Source: Microcoleus sp. FACHB-672
GTDB lineage: Bacteria > Cyanobacteriota > Cyanobacteriia > Cyanobacteriales > Oscillatoriaceae
Direction of reading: 5' to 3'
Length of the DNA stretch: 64,000 nucleotides
NCBI RefSeq assembly: GCF_014695725.1
Contig: NZ_JACJOU010000025.1
Span: 92,981 to 156,980, forward strand
A program made the translations under genes and the position numbers. The notes beneath the pieces were generated by a model. It ran no database searches. It was given only the letters and a program-made list of their open reading frames with translations, and had not been told where the DNA came from. Positions 55,566 to 63,858 of the stretch are shown here, piece after piece; positions within the stretch are counted from its first letter, which is position 1, and every line of letters begins with the position of its first letter.

Positions 55566-55868
55566 ATGGCCAAGAAGAGCATGATTGAGCGGGAAAAGAA
55601 ACGCCAGCGTCTAGTGGATAAGTACGCTGATAGACGAGAAGAGTTAAAAGAAGAGTTTGCCAATGCCACTACGCCGGCAGCCAAAATAGAAGTTCACCGG
55701 CAACTGCAACAGCTGCCGCGTAACAGCGCTCCTACCCGGCTCCGCAATCGTTGCTGGCTCACAGGTCGCTCCAGAGGTTACTATCGTGACTTTGGCTTGT
55801 CTCGCCACGTTATTCGAGAAATGGCTCACACAGGATTGCTACCGGGCGTGGTTAAGTCCAGCTGGTAG
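55566..55868 (+). CDS. rpsN: 30S ribosomal protein S14
   Basis: A 100-residue S14 of the long, zinc-free type: [14 protein letters not shown] at the start, [22 protein letters not shown] in the rRNA-binding region (no second CxxC), and [11 protein letters not shown] at the end. The ATG at 55566 is the standard start; an upstream TTG would add seven residues. It stands apart from other ribosomal protein genes, as is usual for rpsN in cyanobacteria. Confidence 0.97.
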   Translation: MAKKSMIEREKKRQRLVDKYADRREELKEEFANATTPAAKIEVHRQLQQLPRNSAPTRLRNRCWLTGRSRGYYRDFGLSRHVIREMAHTGLLPGVVKSSW

Positions 55869-55884
55869 TCGTTATCGGATTTTG

Positions 55885-55923
55885 GATTTTAGATTTTGCA
55901 TGAGAACGCTAAAATCTAAAATC
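55885..55923. terminator. Bidirectional terminator between rpsN and the convergent gene
   Basis: GATTTTAGATTTT and AAAATCTAAAATC form a perfect 13-bp A/T-rich stem between convergent stops. The unit AAAATCT recurs nearby, so the site may have grown from a heptamer repeat. Confidence 0.65.
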
Positions 55924-55930
55924 TAAAATC

Positions 55931-56260
55931 TTACTGTCCGCAGCATCGATTGATTCCCAAACTGTCTAGTAGCAAGTCGCTAACCGCGTTAGCAACGGCA
56001 AACTCTCCATAAAAGCTTTTAGAAAAATCAAACGCTTGCATTTCGGTAACGAGAGCGATCACGAGAGAACCCACATCATTCTCGCCTTCCATTCGCTGTC
56101 GGACGAAAATCTGGGCAGCTCTCTGGGCGATCTCTTGATTGATCGGCTCTGGGATAAACTGTTCGTCTAGCCATTTATGCAAAGCAGTTTGCAACCATTC
56201 GCCTTCCTGCTGAGGATTTTGAACGGGAGGTAACGTGATCGGTGAAATCGGCTCAGACAT
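55931..56260 (-). CDS. Conserved hypothetical protein
   Basis: A 109-residue soluble protein with a Pro-rich first 20 residues, then helices including EWLQTALHKWLDEQF and EIAQRAAQIFVRQRMEGEN. It ends in GINRCCGQ, where the adjacent Cys pair is notable. No family is recognised. It is convergent with rpsN and shares the terminator region. It is divergent from aat. Confidence 0.6.
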   Translation of the reverse strand: MSEPISPITLPPVQNPQQEGEWLQTALHKWLDEQFIPEPINQEIAQRAAQIFVRQRMEGENDVGSLVIALVTEMQAFDFSKSFYGEFAVANAVSDLLLDSLGINRCCGQ

Positions 56261-56388
56261 TAGCTCTAAATGTTGCAGATGTTTCTAACCATCTTAGGTT
56301 GACATTGTCTAAGTAAACAACTTGCCACAGTTGGCGATCCTACATAAAATTGTCGGGCAACTGTCTAAACCATTGCCCAGCTTCTCTG

Positions 56389-56970
56389 ATGAAATTTGAT
56401 ATTCCTGCGATTATCCAGGGGTACGCTCAAGGCTACTTCCTAATGGCCAATGATGGGGAAGAGGGTAGCTTGGGGTGGTATTCCAGCCGGCAACGAGCGT
56501 TAATTCCCCTAGATGGGCGTTTTCGCTATCCCCGTTCATTGCAACGCTTTCTCAATCAAGAACGCTTTACAGCAGCCATTAACCGCGATTTTCAGGGCGT
56601 TATGGCCGGTTGTGCCAACCGAGAAACAACCTGGATTTCCTCAGAACTGCAAGAGATTTACTGGCAATTGTATCAAGCCGGCTGGGCTTATAGTTTTGAA
56701 ACCTGGCAAGGAGATGAACTAGCCGGTGGTATTTTAGGAATTGCTATCGGGGGCGCTTTTATTGGTGAATCTATGTTTTATAGAATTCCCGAAGGCTCAA
56801 AAGTCGCAATGGTTAAATTAGTCGAACACCTGCAAACGCAACAGTTCCTATTATTTGACGCGCAAATGATGAACCCCCATTTAGAACGATTTGGAGCCTA
56901 TACTGTTAGCGAACAAGAGTATGAACCCCTGCTCAGAAAAGCTGTGCGACGCCAGTGTTCTTTGCAGTAA
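56389..56970 (+). CDS. aat: Leucyl/phenylalanyl-tRNA-protein transferase
   Basis: This enzyme attaches Leu or Phe to proteins with N-terminal Lys or Arg, marking them for Clp degradation. Family signs are AQGYFLMAND, LGWYSSRQRALIPLDG, FETWQGDELAGGILGIAIGG, and FIGESMFYR. The ATG at 56389 gives 193 residues, typical for the family. The longer TTG start (56350) lacks homologous residues and overlaps an upstream promoter-like region. Confidence 0.95.
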   Translation: MKFDIPAIIQGYAQGYFLMANDGEEGSLGWYSSRQRALIPLDGRFRYPRSLQRFLNQERFTAAINRDFQGVMAGCANRETTWISSELQEIYWQLYQAGWAYSFETWQGDELAGGILGIAIGGAFIGESMFYRIPEGSKVAMVKLVEHLQTQQFLLFDAQMMNPHLERFGAYTVSEQEYEPLLRKAVRRQCSLQ

Positions 56971-57055
56971 TTTAAACCTGGGGGTTTCCTAAGCAAAGAA
57001 AAGCAGAATACCCTCAATGAATAAGAAACTTTCAGAAAATAACTGAGCAAGTTTC

Positions 57056-57664
57056 CTAATTTACTGCTGCAAAGATTTCCTTAGCCGTTAGTCGTAACTC
57101 TGGAAAAATTGAAGACACGAGAAAATCGTCTCCCCGAAATAATTGCTTTTGATATTCATCCTCGACCAAGGTACAAATTGTAATCGTTGGCTGTTTAGGT
57201 TTGCCAATGTACTCTCTGCCGCCAACACCCAGATAGTCCACAATCCAATATTCAGGAACCCCTAAAATTGCATAGTCCTCAACCTTTCGGGCGTAATCAT
57301 TCTGCCAGTTTGTACTGACAACTTCAACCACAAGCTTTATTGAAGCGCCTAATGTAATGATCGGCTCCTGTTTCCATAAAGGTTCATTTACCATCTGAGA
57401 TTGAGCTAACACAATGACATCAGGCCGAAAAGCTGTCTCTGTTCCTAAAAGCCTGATGAGACATCGATAGGGAATAAAATAAGCAGCATTCTGGCGATCG
57501 ATCTCCACATTTAGTTTTCGTCCAATCATCGCAGCGACTTGCTCATGTAATCCTGTTGGTTCCATATTAATTAATTCGCCATCAATTAATTCATAGCGCT
57601 CATCGTCACCGTATCGCTTAATGAATTCATCGCTGCCAAGAAGTTGTGGGATTGATTGAACCAT
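57056..57664 (-). CDS. Uma2 family restriction-endonuclease-like protein
   Basis: This PD-(D/E)xK-fold protein has the Uma2 pattern: YELIDGELINMEPTG near the start, TAFRPDVIVLAQ with the catalytic Asp, LVVEVVSTNW with Glu, and a RKVEDYAILGVPEYWIVDY block. The true function of these highly expanded cyanobacterial proteins is unknown. AGGA eight bases before the ATG at 57664 supports this start. Confidence 0.9.
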   Translation of the reverse strand: MVQSIPQLLGSDEFIKRYGDDERYELIDGELINMEPTGLHEQVAAMIGRKLNVEIDRQNAAYFIPYRCLIRLLGTETAFRPDVIVLAQSQMVNEPLWKQEPIITLGASIKLVVEVVSTNWQNDYARKVEDYAILGVPEYWIVDYLGVGGREYIGKPKQPTITICTLVEDEYQKQLFRGDDFLVSSIFPELRLTAKEIFAAVN

Positions 57665-57729
57665 CTTGTGTTCCTCACTTAGCAACCATCTGCATTAATA
57701 ACTGCATATAATTCAACACAAATAAATCA

Positions 57730-57752
57730 CCTGTGTTTATCTTTGGTTTAAT
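57730..57752. repeat. Degenerate dispersed repeat
   Basis: ACCTGTGTTTATCTTTGGTTTAA is a diverged copy of the ATCTGCGTTTATCTGCGGTTT family, upstream of the DUF3598 stop. Confidence 0.4.
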
Positions 57753-57768
57753 TTTTAATTAGGCAAAT

Positions 57769-58620
57769 TTAATTAATTTTGCGCTCAGTAACCAGAGTCA
57801 AACTCACCCATTCACCCTTATCACTATACCGGCGAATCAAACGCTGACGCAGATTCGGCTGAATTAACCAACCGGCTTCTAAAAAGAACGATTGACGTAA
57901 CTGCAAAGATTGAGGGCAGGTAGAAGACGCGCCATCAGGTAACATAAGCACTTGCACCGGCACAGAATTTTCTTCAAAAAGGATAATTTGCCCCTCAATT
58001 CGACCCGTAGAAGTAATCGTTTGAGTATCTGTGCCGGTGCCAAAACTCAATTGTTGCACCACCCGATCAGCACCGTCTTTTTGTAATTTCAGTGTTGTGG
58101 AATAAGTATCGGGCGAACGCCAGTCAGGATAAAGCGTCTGCGCCTCCCCCTGCCATTCTCCCAACAATTGATCTAAAGTTAAGGGAGGGCGTTCGACAAC
58201 CTCTGTATCCGCCCGCATTTCCCGGATCAACGTCAATTTATTCAGCTTGCCATCCTGGTTAAATAGCTGTACCAAACGCAGCCGGTTGTTATTAGCAATG
58301 AAACCTAATTCTGCTCCAAATTCTGCATAGGGTGCTAATTGGATGCTGCCTTGAGAAAATGCTCCATTCTCAAAAAACAGGATATCTCGCCCTAGAGAAC
58401 TGTACTCCCGCACCATCTCCTGAACATTGGTTTCCTCTAAACCGCCAGAATTAGAAGCAAACCGGCGCAATCTGAGGCGAACTTTTTGGTTATCCTCTAA
58501 CCCTTCTAAAAAAAGCACACTTGGCGTCATATTCAGCAATTCACCGGCAGGGGAAAGCTGAGTAAATGAACCTTGCCACTCTCCGAGATTTTGTAAAAAA
58601 TTATTCCATTGAGAAGACAT
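57769..58620 (-). CDS. DUF3598 family protein
   Basis: This 283-residue protein is built of two related beta-rich halves, each with a W-x-G/S-E-W-Q-G pattern (NLGEWQGSFTQL and LLGEWQGEAQTL). The double-lipocalin-like layout and FFENGAFSQGSIQ segment match the cyanobacterial DUF3598 family, distantly related to the CpcS-type lyases. No cofactor or reaction is shown. It is probably cytoplasmic. Confidence 0.85.
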   Translation of the reverse strand: MSSQWNNFLQNLGEWQGSFTQLSPAGELLNMTPSVLFLEGLEDNQKVRLRLRRFASNSGGLEETNVQEMVREYSSLGRDILFFENGAFSQGSIQLAPYAEFGAELGFIANNNRLRLVQLFNQDGKLNKLTLIREMRADTEVVERPPLTLDQLLGEWQGEAQTLYPDWRSPDTYSTTLKLQKDGADRVVQQLSFGTGTDTQTITSTGRIEGQIILFEENSVPVQVLMLPDGASSTCPQSLQLRQSFFLEAGWLIQPNLRQRLIRRYSDKGEWVSLTLVTERKIN

Positions 58621-58766
58621 AATTCAAGCTCTTAATTTTGAAGATTAAATTGGACAAAAAAAGATATAAATCTAATTCTAAATTATTTCATGCCGGCCTC
58701 AAAAATTCATATTCCATAATGCCGACAACTTTCCCATCTTATTTAGAGATAACAACCTTCTCCACC

Positions 58767-61028
58767 TCAAACCACCTGATAAATAAAGCTCAGCGTCGCC
58801 CAAGCATTCACATCAAAAGCAAACGCATCGCTTGATATTCCAGCCAGTTGAGCACTGCCGGCACTTGCTTGGTGTAAATCTTGCAAAAGTGCTTGCGCCA
58901 CCGGCAAAGGATCTGACAGCACACCAATAGGCTGAGCATCTCCCCTTGAAGGCATGGCTGCTGCCAACGCCGCACTTGTCCGAGTGAAGGGAGAAGTCGA
59001 GCAAATCACCTGCGCTTCCGTCACCCCCCGAGTACCGCGCACAATCCAGACAGACTGAGACGCAGCCGAGGGAATTGTCACGCTTTCTCCTGGGGCGATC
59101 GCATTTTGCTGCACACTGGTTTCGGTTTGAGCAACTTCTGTAGTACCAGCAGGTTGGACAGCACAAAGGGCAACGGCTTCGCAAACGCCGCCGGCATAGG
59201 CTCGTCCCCGGTGATCTAAACCCAGCAGAATGTAATAAACCGGGCGATCACTGTCATTTCGCAGCCGGTACTGGATGCGACTGCCGGCAGATAAATTTAA
59301 AACGCCTAAATCTGCGTCCTGGTGAGCTGCCCGAGCTGTTCTTTTATTGCTTTGCTCCCGCAAGGTTTTGCGTTCAAGCTGCACTCGTTGTTCAGTGCCC
59401 TCCACCTGTTCGAGGGTGGCTGTAATGCCCAAACGCGAAGATCCTTCATTTGCGGTTAAGCGCCATAACTTAGCTGCCAGAAGCGTTTGTAGTTGTGGCG
59501 TTAACCGGCGCACCGCTGCCTTCACGGCTTCCCCACCTTCGCCGATTGTATTGGGAATTAAATCTTGCGCTAGGGAAAACAAGCCGTAGCTGCCTTGAGC
59601 AAGAGTGGGTAAAGCGGCTGTTGGGGTTTGGGCGAGTAAAGTTTCTCGCACGCGCCCAAATAAACAATCAGCCGGCTGTTCACCCGCCACCACCGGCGAG
59701 ACATGAGAAATCGTGGAAAAAGCGCTCGTTGCATCCACTCGCTCAATTCTGTCTAAACCGGCTTCTAAAGCCACCGTCAAGGTGATATTTCGCGGCAACA
59801 CCCGGACGGCTTCTTGAACAAACTGTCCCACCTTTAGGGGCGTTGCAGCCAACCCATTCGCTGATAAAAGTTGGGCTTGTGCCGTCAAACCACTGCGAGA
59901 GCGAATTTGAAGAAGCGAGGCATTTTCATCGGCTGCCGGTTCCTGGGGAACGATTCTCAGCAGAGAATTTACACCATAAGACTCTAACACCCGTGCCGGC
60001 AGCCCCGCCAACCACACCTGAACAGTTTTACCATCATCCCCCACGGATATCACCGCCCCATCAGCCCCAACCGGGGACACCGGCACGGGTAACGTATTCT
60101 TTTTGCCCGTTTCGTGGAGAATCTGAGGCTGCTGATCTTTGCCTGCCAGTTGCTTGAGGGTACAGGCAGCCCGTTGCAGGTTGAAGTTTAGCGTGGTTGC
60201 CGGTGTTGCCCACCACAAACTTTGGGTAAGGGCGTAAGTAAATAAGCCGGCGCTAAACCCATTCCACTGCATTTCAGCCGCTTGCCGATCAGGTGCGGCT
60301 GCTGTCAGAATCACTCCAGGCAACCCAGAGGAGCGTTTTTGAGTAATTCCTTCCCGCAACTGTTGCTGAAAATTCAGTTCCTCAGAGTCGGTTGCATCTG
60401 CCATCGGGGTTGGGCGAGAGCGAATTCGCAGATTTCCCTGTAAGCCGGTGCCGGGATAGGTGTAGCTGGTATCGAGCACTGCCAAGACACTTTCTGTCTG
60501 TAGTGAGCGTATGAGCAGCAGTAGTGTTTCTTCTAATAAATCATTAACGAGGGTGGTATCGGAGCCAAGGATACCATCCACCGGCACGAGAGAATTTTGG
60601 AGTTTCGCGGTTGAATCTTGAGCCGATTCAGACTCACCGCCGGCATGAATGCGACGCCCGTAACCGCTGAAGTGGAAAACCACCACATCATCCGCACCGG
60701 CTTGTTCCTTCAGATGGCTGACGAAGGCATTTTCAATATTATTGCGGGTTGCGAGGCTGTCGGTGATTGTCAAAACATCTGCCGGTTGAAAGCCAAAGCG
60801 GTGAATGAGCAGTTCTCGTTGCAGATCCACATCCGTCACACAGCCATTGAGAGTGTTGCCACTGCCATACTGGTTAATGCCAACGAGTAGCGCCAACTTC
60901 CGCGCGTTTGGCTGTGCTAGGGCTTGATAGTAGCGGTCGCCCATCCGCCCCAGCAATGCTTCACTCATTCCCAACCCTGCCAGCAAGCTGCCGGCTCGTT
61001 GCAAAAATTCCCGCCTTTTCAGTCCCAT
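58767..61028 (-). CDS. Exported caspase-like (peptidase C14) protein lacking catalytic His and Cys
   Basis: The N-terminus KRREFLQRAGSLLAGLG is a twin-arginine export signal. The p20-like domain (about 40-290) has LALLVGINQYG and NGCVTDVDLQ. At the usual catalytic His (SGHG) the sequence reads HFSGYG, with Tyr123. At the usual DSCHSG it reads LDTSYTY, with Ser188 for Cys. This is the YS-type seen in some cyanobacterial metacaspase relatives. The C-terminal half (about 320-750) is a beta-rich domain with a further conserved stretch IQYRLRNDSDRPVYYILLG. It starts after AAGGAAGAG. Confidence 0.93.
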   Translation of the reverse strand: MGLKRREFLQRAGSLLAGLGMSEALLGRMGDRYYQALAQPNARKLALLVGINQYGSGNTLNGCVTDVDLQRELLIHRFGFQPADVLTITDSLATRNNIENAFVSHLKEQAGADDVVVFHFSGYGRRIHAGGESESAQDSTAKLQNSLVPVDGILGSDTTLVNDLLEETLLLLIRSLQTESVLAVLDTSYTYPGTGLQGNLRIRSRPTPMADATDSEELNFQQQLREGITQKRSSGLPGVILTAAAPDRQAAEMQWNGFSAGLFTYALTQSLWWATPATTLNFNLQRAACTLKQLAGKDQQPQILHETGKKNTLPVPVSPVGADGAVISVGDDGKTVQVWLAGLPARVLESYGVNSLLRIVPQEPAADENASLLQIRSRSGLTAQAQLLSANGLAATPLKVGQFVQEAVRVLPRNITLTVALEAGLDRIERVDATSAFSTISHVSPVVAGEQPADCLFGRVRETLLAQTPTAALPTLAQGSYGLFSLAQDLIPNTIGEGGEAVKAAVRRLTPQLQTLLAAKLWRLTANEGSSRLGITATLEQVEGTEQRVQLERKTLREQSNKRTARAAHQDADLGVLNLSAGSRIQYRLRNDSDRPVYYILLGLDHRGRAYAGGVCEAVALCAVQPAGTTEVAQTETSVQQNAIAPGESVTIPSAASQSVWIVRGTRGVTEAQVICSTSPFTRTSAALAAAMPSRGDAQPIGVLSDPLPVAQALLQDLHQASAGSAQLAGISSDAFAFDVNAWATLSFIYQVV

Positions 61029-61470
61029 TCGCTCTTCCTTGGCTCTTACTTTTAGTTTAAATTTTCAGGTGGGGCTGTGGTGACATCAATTACACATTTC
61101 ACGCATTGGGGTGGCGGTTTCGTAAACGTGCGGGAGTGAAGCGAGCAAACTGCTGTGGGGCTTTCCTTTGCAGCTCTCGTCAATCAGCATATCATCATAT
61201 CCGACACACACTCATAACCCAACAGGAGTTATTTAACTATTTAATTTAAGCCTTCAAAGGTAACAAACTTGCTTTTTATTCTTCACTTTCTCAGTGTTTA
61301 TCTCCCAATTTGTAATCTCTTATACATAACCATCAAGACATTGCGCGGGCATATTTCTCTTTGTACAGCCTTGATTCCTTGATGAAAGCGTGGTTTGGAG
61401 ATAAGATAATTGGTGGCATAATTTAGGTTAAGATGTCGGGAGTTGAATTATCTGTGAGCAGCAGAAGTTC
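61029..61470. other. Intergenic region between divergent genes
   Basis: About 440 bp between the caspase-like gene and a plus-strand membrane protein. Both promoters must lie here. I see no repeat, tRNA or structured leader. Confidence 0.4.
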
Positions 61471-61824
61471 ATGAATCCAACTTTTACACGTTCAGAGCTT
61501 CAAGAAATCGCAAAATATCATAGGTTGCTTTTATGGTCTCTCCCAGGAGCTGTGGTTGCTGACCTTATCCGGTTTTCCTTGGACTATCAATTCATAAATT
61601 TACTTATGTATCTGGCAATAGCTGTTTTTCAGCTATTTGCGCTATATAATCTGGCAAGAATCCTCAAGCTTTCGGTTGTGTGGATAGTGTTGCTTAGCAT
61701 TGGCTTATTCGTACCAACTTTAACTTATGCGATACTACTTCTCTCGCATGAGAGAGCGATGAAAGCGATGAAAGCTGCTGGCGTCAAAGTAGGATTTATG
61801 GGGGCTGATCCCAACTCCATCTAA
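61471..61824 (+). CDS. Small membrane protein of unknown function
   Basis: This 117-residue protein has three hydrophobic helices after a basic start (TRSELQEIAKYHRLLLWSLPG). The last helix is followed by a charged tail MKAMKAAGVKVGFMG. The tail with a Gly-rich end recalls small bacterial YtpI/DUF-type membrane proteins, but I cannot name a family. The ATG at 61471 is the first in frame. Confidence 0.65.
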   Translation: MNPTFTRSELQEIAKYHRLLLWSLPGAVVADLIRFSLDYQFINLLMYLAIAVFQLFALYNLARILKLSVVWIVLLSIGLFVPTLTYAILLLSHERAMKAMKAAGVKVGFMGADPNSI

Positions 61825-62166
61825 ATGCAGCTTTACGGATTCTGATTACAATCATGCAAGAAAACCCAGGGATTGTTCCCAAAGTGCCGGTTAATACAGC
61901 GTTGGATCTGACCGACAAAAGGTGAGCTGTGAAATATAAAAGTTATTTGGGAGCATCTCACGTTCCTAAAAAAGGCAACTAAAATTCACAGGGACACAGA
62001 CTCAAAACACCGTCACAGGTTATCAAAGTCTGCGCCGGCAGACTTGATTTTTGTAGCCGTGCTAGCAGAGCGTTGCGCCAGCAATTTTCCAATCACTTGG
62101 TATATTTGTTGTCATCTCATCTCAATTTGGGAAAACTACAAATGAACATCAATATGAGGCTATTTT
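61825..62166. other. Intergenic region without recognised features
   Basis: About 340 bp between two plus-strand genes. No coding potential, terminator with T-run, or known RNA is seen. Confidence 0.4.
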
Positions 62167-62790
62167 ATGGAACCCGTTCTCAATAAAGGTCAATTGACAA
62201 CCTGGAAAGACGATAAAGGTTTTGGCTTCATCAAGCCAGAAGATGGCGGTAAAGAAGTTTTCTTACATATCAGTGCGCTGAAGAGAGCAGATCGCCGGCC
62301 AAAAGTCGGAGATACGATTTTTTACGAGCGAGTTGCGGAAGCAGACGGGAAGGTACGCGCTACTAAAGCCTCAATTCAAGGTGTTGCAGATCAATCTTTG
62401 CAAACCAAGCCGGCATCAAGGAAACAAGGTGTTGCAGATCGACCTTTGCAAACCAAGCCTGCACCAAGGAAACAGGGTTTACTTAAAAGTGTTGTTAGCC
62501 TTGGAGCTCTGGCTGTCATTGCGCTTTTTACGACCCTTAGTCCTACTCGTTCTGCCCCTCCAATTAGAACTACCACAACACCTGCTGGTTCTGCCTCTCC
62601 AATGAGAGCCGTCATAAACAAAGAATGTGTTATCAAAGGTAATATCTCGATTAGTACCGGCGACAAGCTTTATCACCTTCCGGGTATGGAAGATTACGAA
62701 GCAACAAGAATCGATCCAACAAAGGGAGAAAGGTGGTTTTGTACAGAGTCAGAGGCGATCGCAAATGGTTGGCATAAAGCACCGAGGTAG
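62167..62790 (+). CDS. Cold-shock-domain protein with membrane helix and C-terminal sunset-like domain
   Basis: An N-terminal cold-shock domain (about 5-70) has KGFGFIKPEDGG and VFLHISAL, the two RNA-binding motifs. A duplicated 16-residue linker (QTKPASRKQ and QTKPAPRKQ, repeated) follows. One membrane helix (about 104-125) precedes a C-terminal domain with CVIKGNIS, KLYHLPGM and RWFCTESEAIANGW. That last pattern occurs at the end of nuclease-like and other secreted proteins. The topology puts the nucleic-acid-binding domain in the cytoplasm and the small domain outside. The same domain pair occurs in other bacterial proteins with unknown role. Confidence 0.85.
   Translation: MEPVLNKGQLTTWKDDKGFGFIKPEDGGKEVFLHISALKRADRRPKVGDTIFYERVAEADGKVRATKASIQGVADQSLQTKPASRKQGVADRPLQTKPAPRKQGLLKSVVSLGALAVIALFTTLSPTRSAPPIRTTTTPAGSASPMRAVINKECVIKGNISISTGDKLYHLPGMEDYEATRIDPTKGERWFCTESEAIANGWHKAPR
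62380..62475 (+). repeat. 48-bp tandem repeat within the cold-shock protein
   Basis: Two near-identical 48-bp units start at 62380 and 62428, each GGTGTTGCAGATC... and 16 codons long. The duplication preserves the frame and lengthens the linker to the membrane helix. Confidence 0.85.
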
Positions 62791-62899
62791 CCGCAGCAGC
62801 CCAATACTTTAGCACAGCGGCTGGTGGAAACCTGCTGGTGAGGTTGCCGAGGTTAACTGCCGGCGCTGGCTTTTGCCGTTAAGCATTTATTTGGTAGCA

Positions 62900-63367
62900 A
62901 TGGACAAACAAACACGACTAAACCAATTTGTGCGTGATTTGTGTGCATTTATCGAGCGTTACTACTCGGTAGGGGTGCAGTCGGTAAAAGTAGTCGAGAT
63001 GGAAGGTTGGGTTAAAGGAATTATAGAGGAGCCAACGGGTGATGCTTTGGAGATACAGTCAGATCGCGAGGAGATAACCATCGTTTACGGCGAGAGCCAT
63101 TGGCACATCGACTACAATGAGCAGTATCAAGATATATATCAGGCTGCAATACAGAGTGTATTTGAAGTGTTGGACGGTAAGTTCCTCACTTTCTCAGCTT
63201 GGGCTGGTGAACGCGCCCTAGGTGGAGGATCGCTAAGTAGTGAGACAGAAGATGCCGTGGCAGAGGCGCTGAATCGCTTTAAACGTTACGAAGGGTTCAC
63301 TGAGCTTGTGATTAAGGTTTGGGGTTGCGAAAGAATATACGAGCGTGCGAAACCGGAGGATGCTTAA
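62900..63367 (+). CDS. Hypothetical protein
   Basis: A 155-residue protein starting MDKQTRLNQFVRDLCAFIERYY at the ATG at 62900. An in-frame upstream TTG/CTG start adds an unlikely hydrophobic lead. The body has beta-rich segments (EITIVYGESHWHIDY) and an acidic C-terminus. No family is recognised. The short size, the adjacency of two further small proteins and the absence of housekeeping genes suggest an accessory or immunity-like region, but I see no toxin motif. Confidence 0.6.
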   Translation: MDKQTRLNQFVRDLCAFIERYYSVGVQSVKVVEMEGWVKGIIEEPTGDALEIQSDREEITIVYGESHWHIDYNEQYQDIYQAAIQSVFEVLDGKFLTFSAWAGERALGGGSLSSETEDAVAEALNRFKRYEGFTELVIKVWGCERIYERAKPEDA

Positions 63368-63471
63368 TACATTACTGCACGGGAATGGATTGAGGCTGCC
63401 GTTAAGTTACGTTATGGGTGGGATATATTAGGATTTAGTCTTTGTCAAATTATTTATATCAGTTGAAAGTA

Positions 63472-63756
63472 ATGTCAAAGTTTATTGTCCAAGTTCGCAC
63501 ACGAGATAACTTGCTCGAACTGCTTGCTAAAGAGGAATCTCAGGCATGGAAAATTGCTGAAGATAAAATTCAACGAATTACCCACATTCAAATTGTCAAT
63601 TTTGAGGGCACACAAATGATAGAGGGAATTTTTGATCGAAGTGCAAGTTGGAGAACAGATGATAACCGACTTGTTTTGAAGTATCAGCAGGGACGGATTG
63701 TGAATTGCCAAGTGAAGTTTGATGGGCAAAATCCTGTCCGCTATCTTGAGGAGTAA
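63472..63756 (+). CDS. Small hypothetical protein
   Basis: A 94-residue protein from the ATG at 63472: MSKFIVQVRTRDNLLELLAKEE, then strands IQRITHIQIVNFEG and NRLVLKYQQGRIV. A TTG/GTG upstream would add ten residues without support. No family is recognised. It ends ten bases before a short open remnant. Confidence 0.5.
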   Translation: MSKFIVQVRTRDNLLELLAKEESQAWKIAEDKIQRITHIQIVNFEGTQMIEGIFDRSASWRTDDNRLVLKYQQGRIVNCQVKFDGQNPVRYLEE

Positions 63757-63765
63757 TTACAATAA

Positions 63766-63858
63766 CTGTTTGACGCTGATAAATTAAAACTAATCCCTAT
63801 TCTTGCAGAAGCGTTAGATGCCGGTGATGAAACTTCGTATTTAAAACGCTTAAATTAA
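63766..63858 (+). pseudogene. Short coding remnant (30 codons)
   Basis: The frame reads LFDADKLKLIPILAEALDAG and then ETSYLKRLN before TAA, with a stop immediately upstream and no start codon. The composition is protein-like, so this is probably the tail of a lost gene. The parent family is not identified. Confidence 0.35.
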
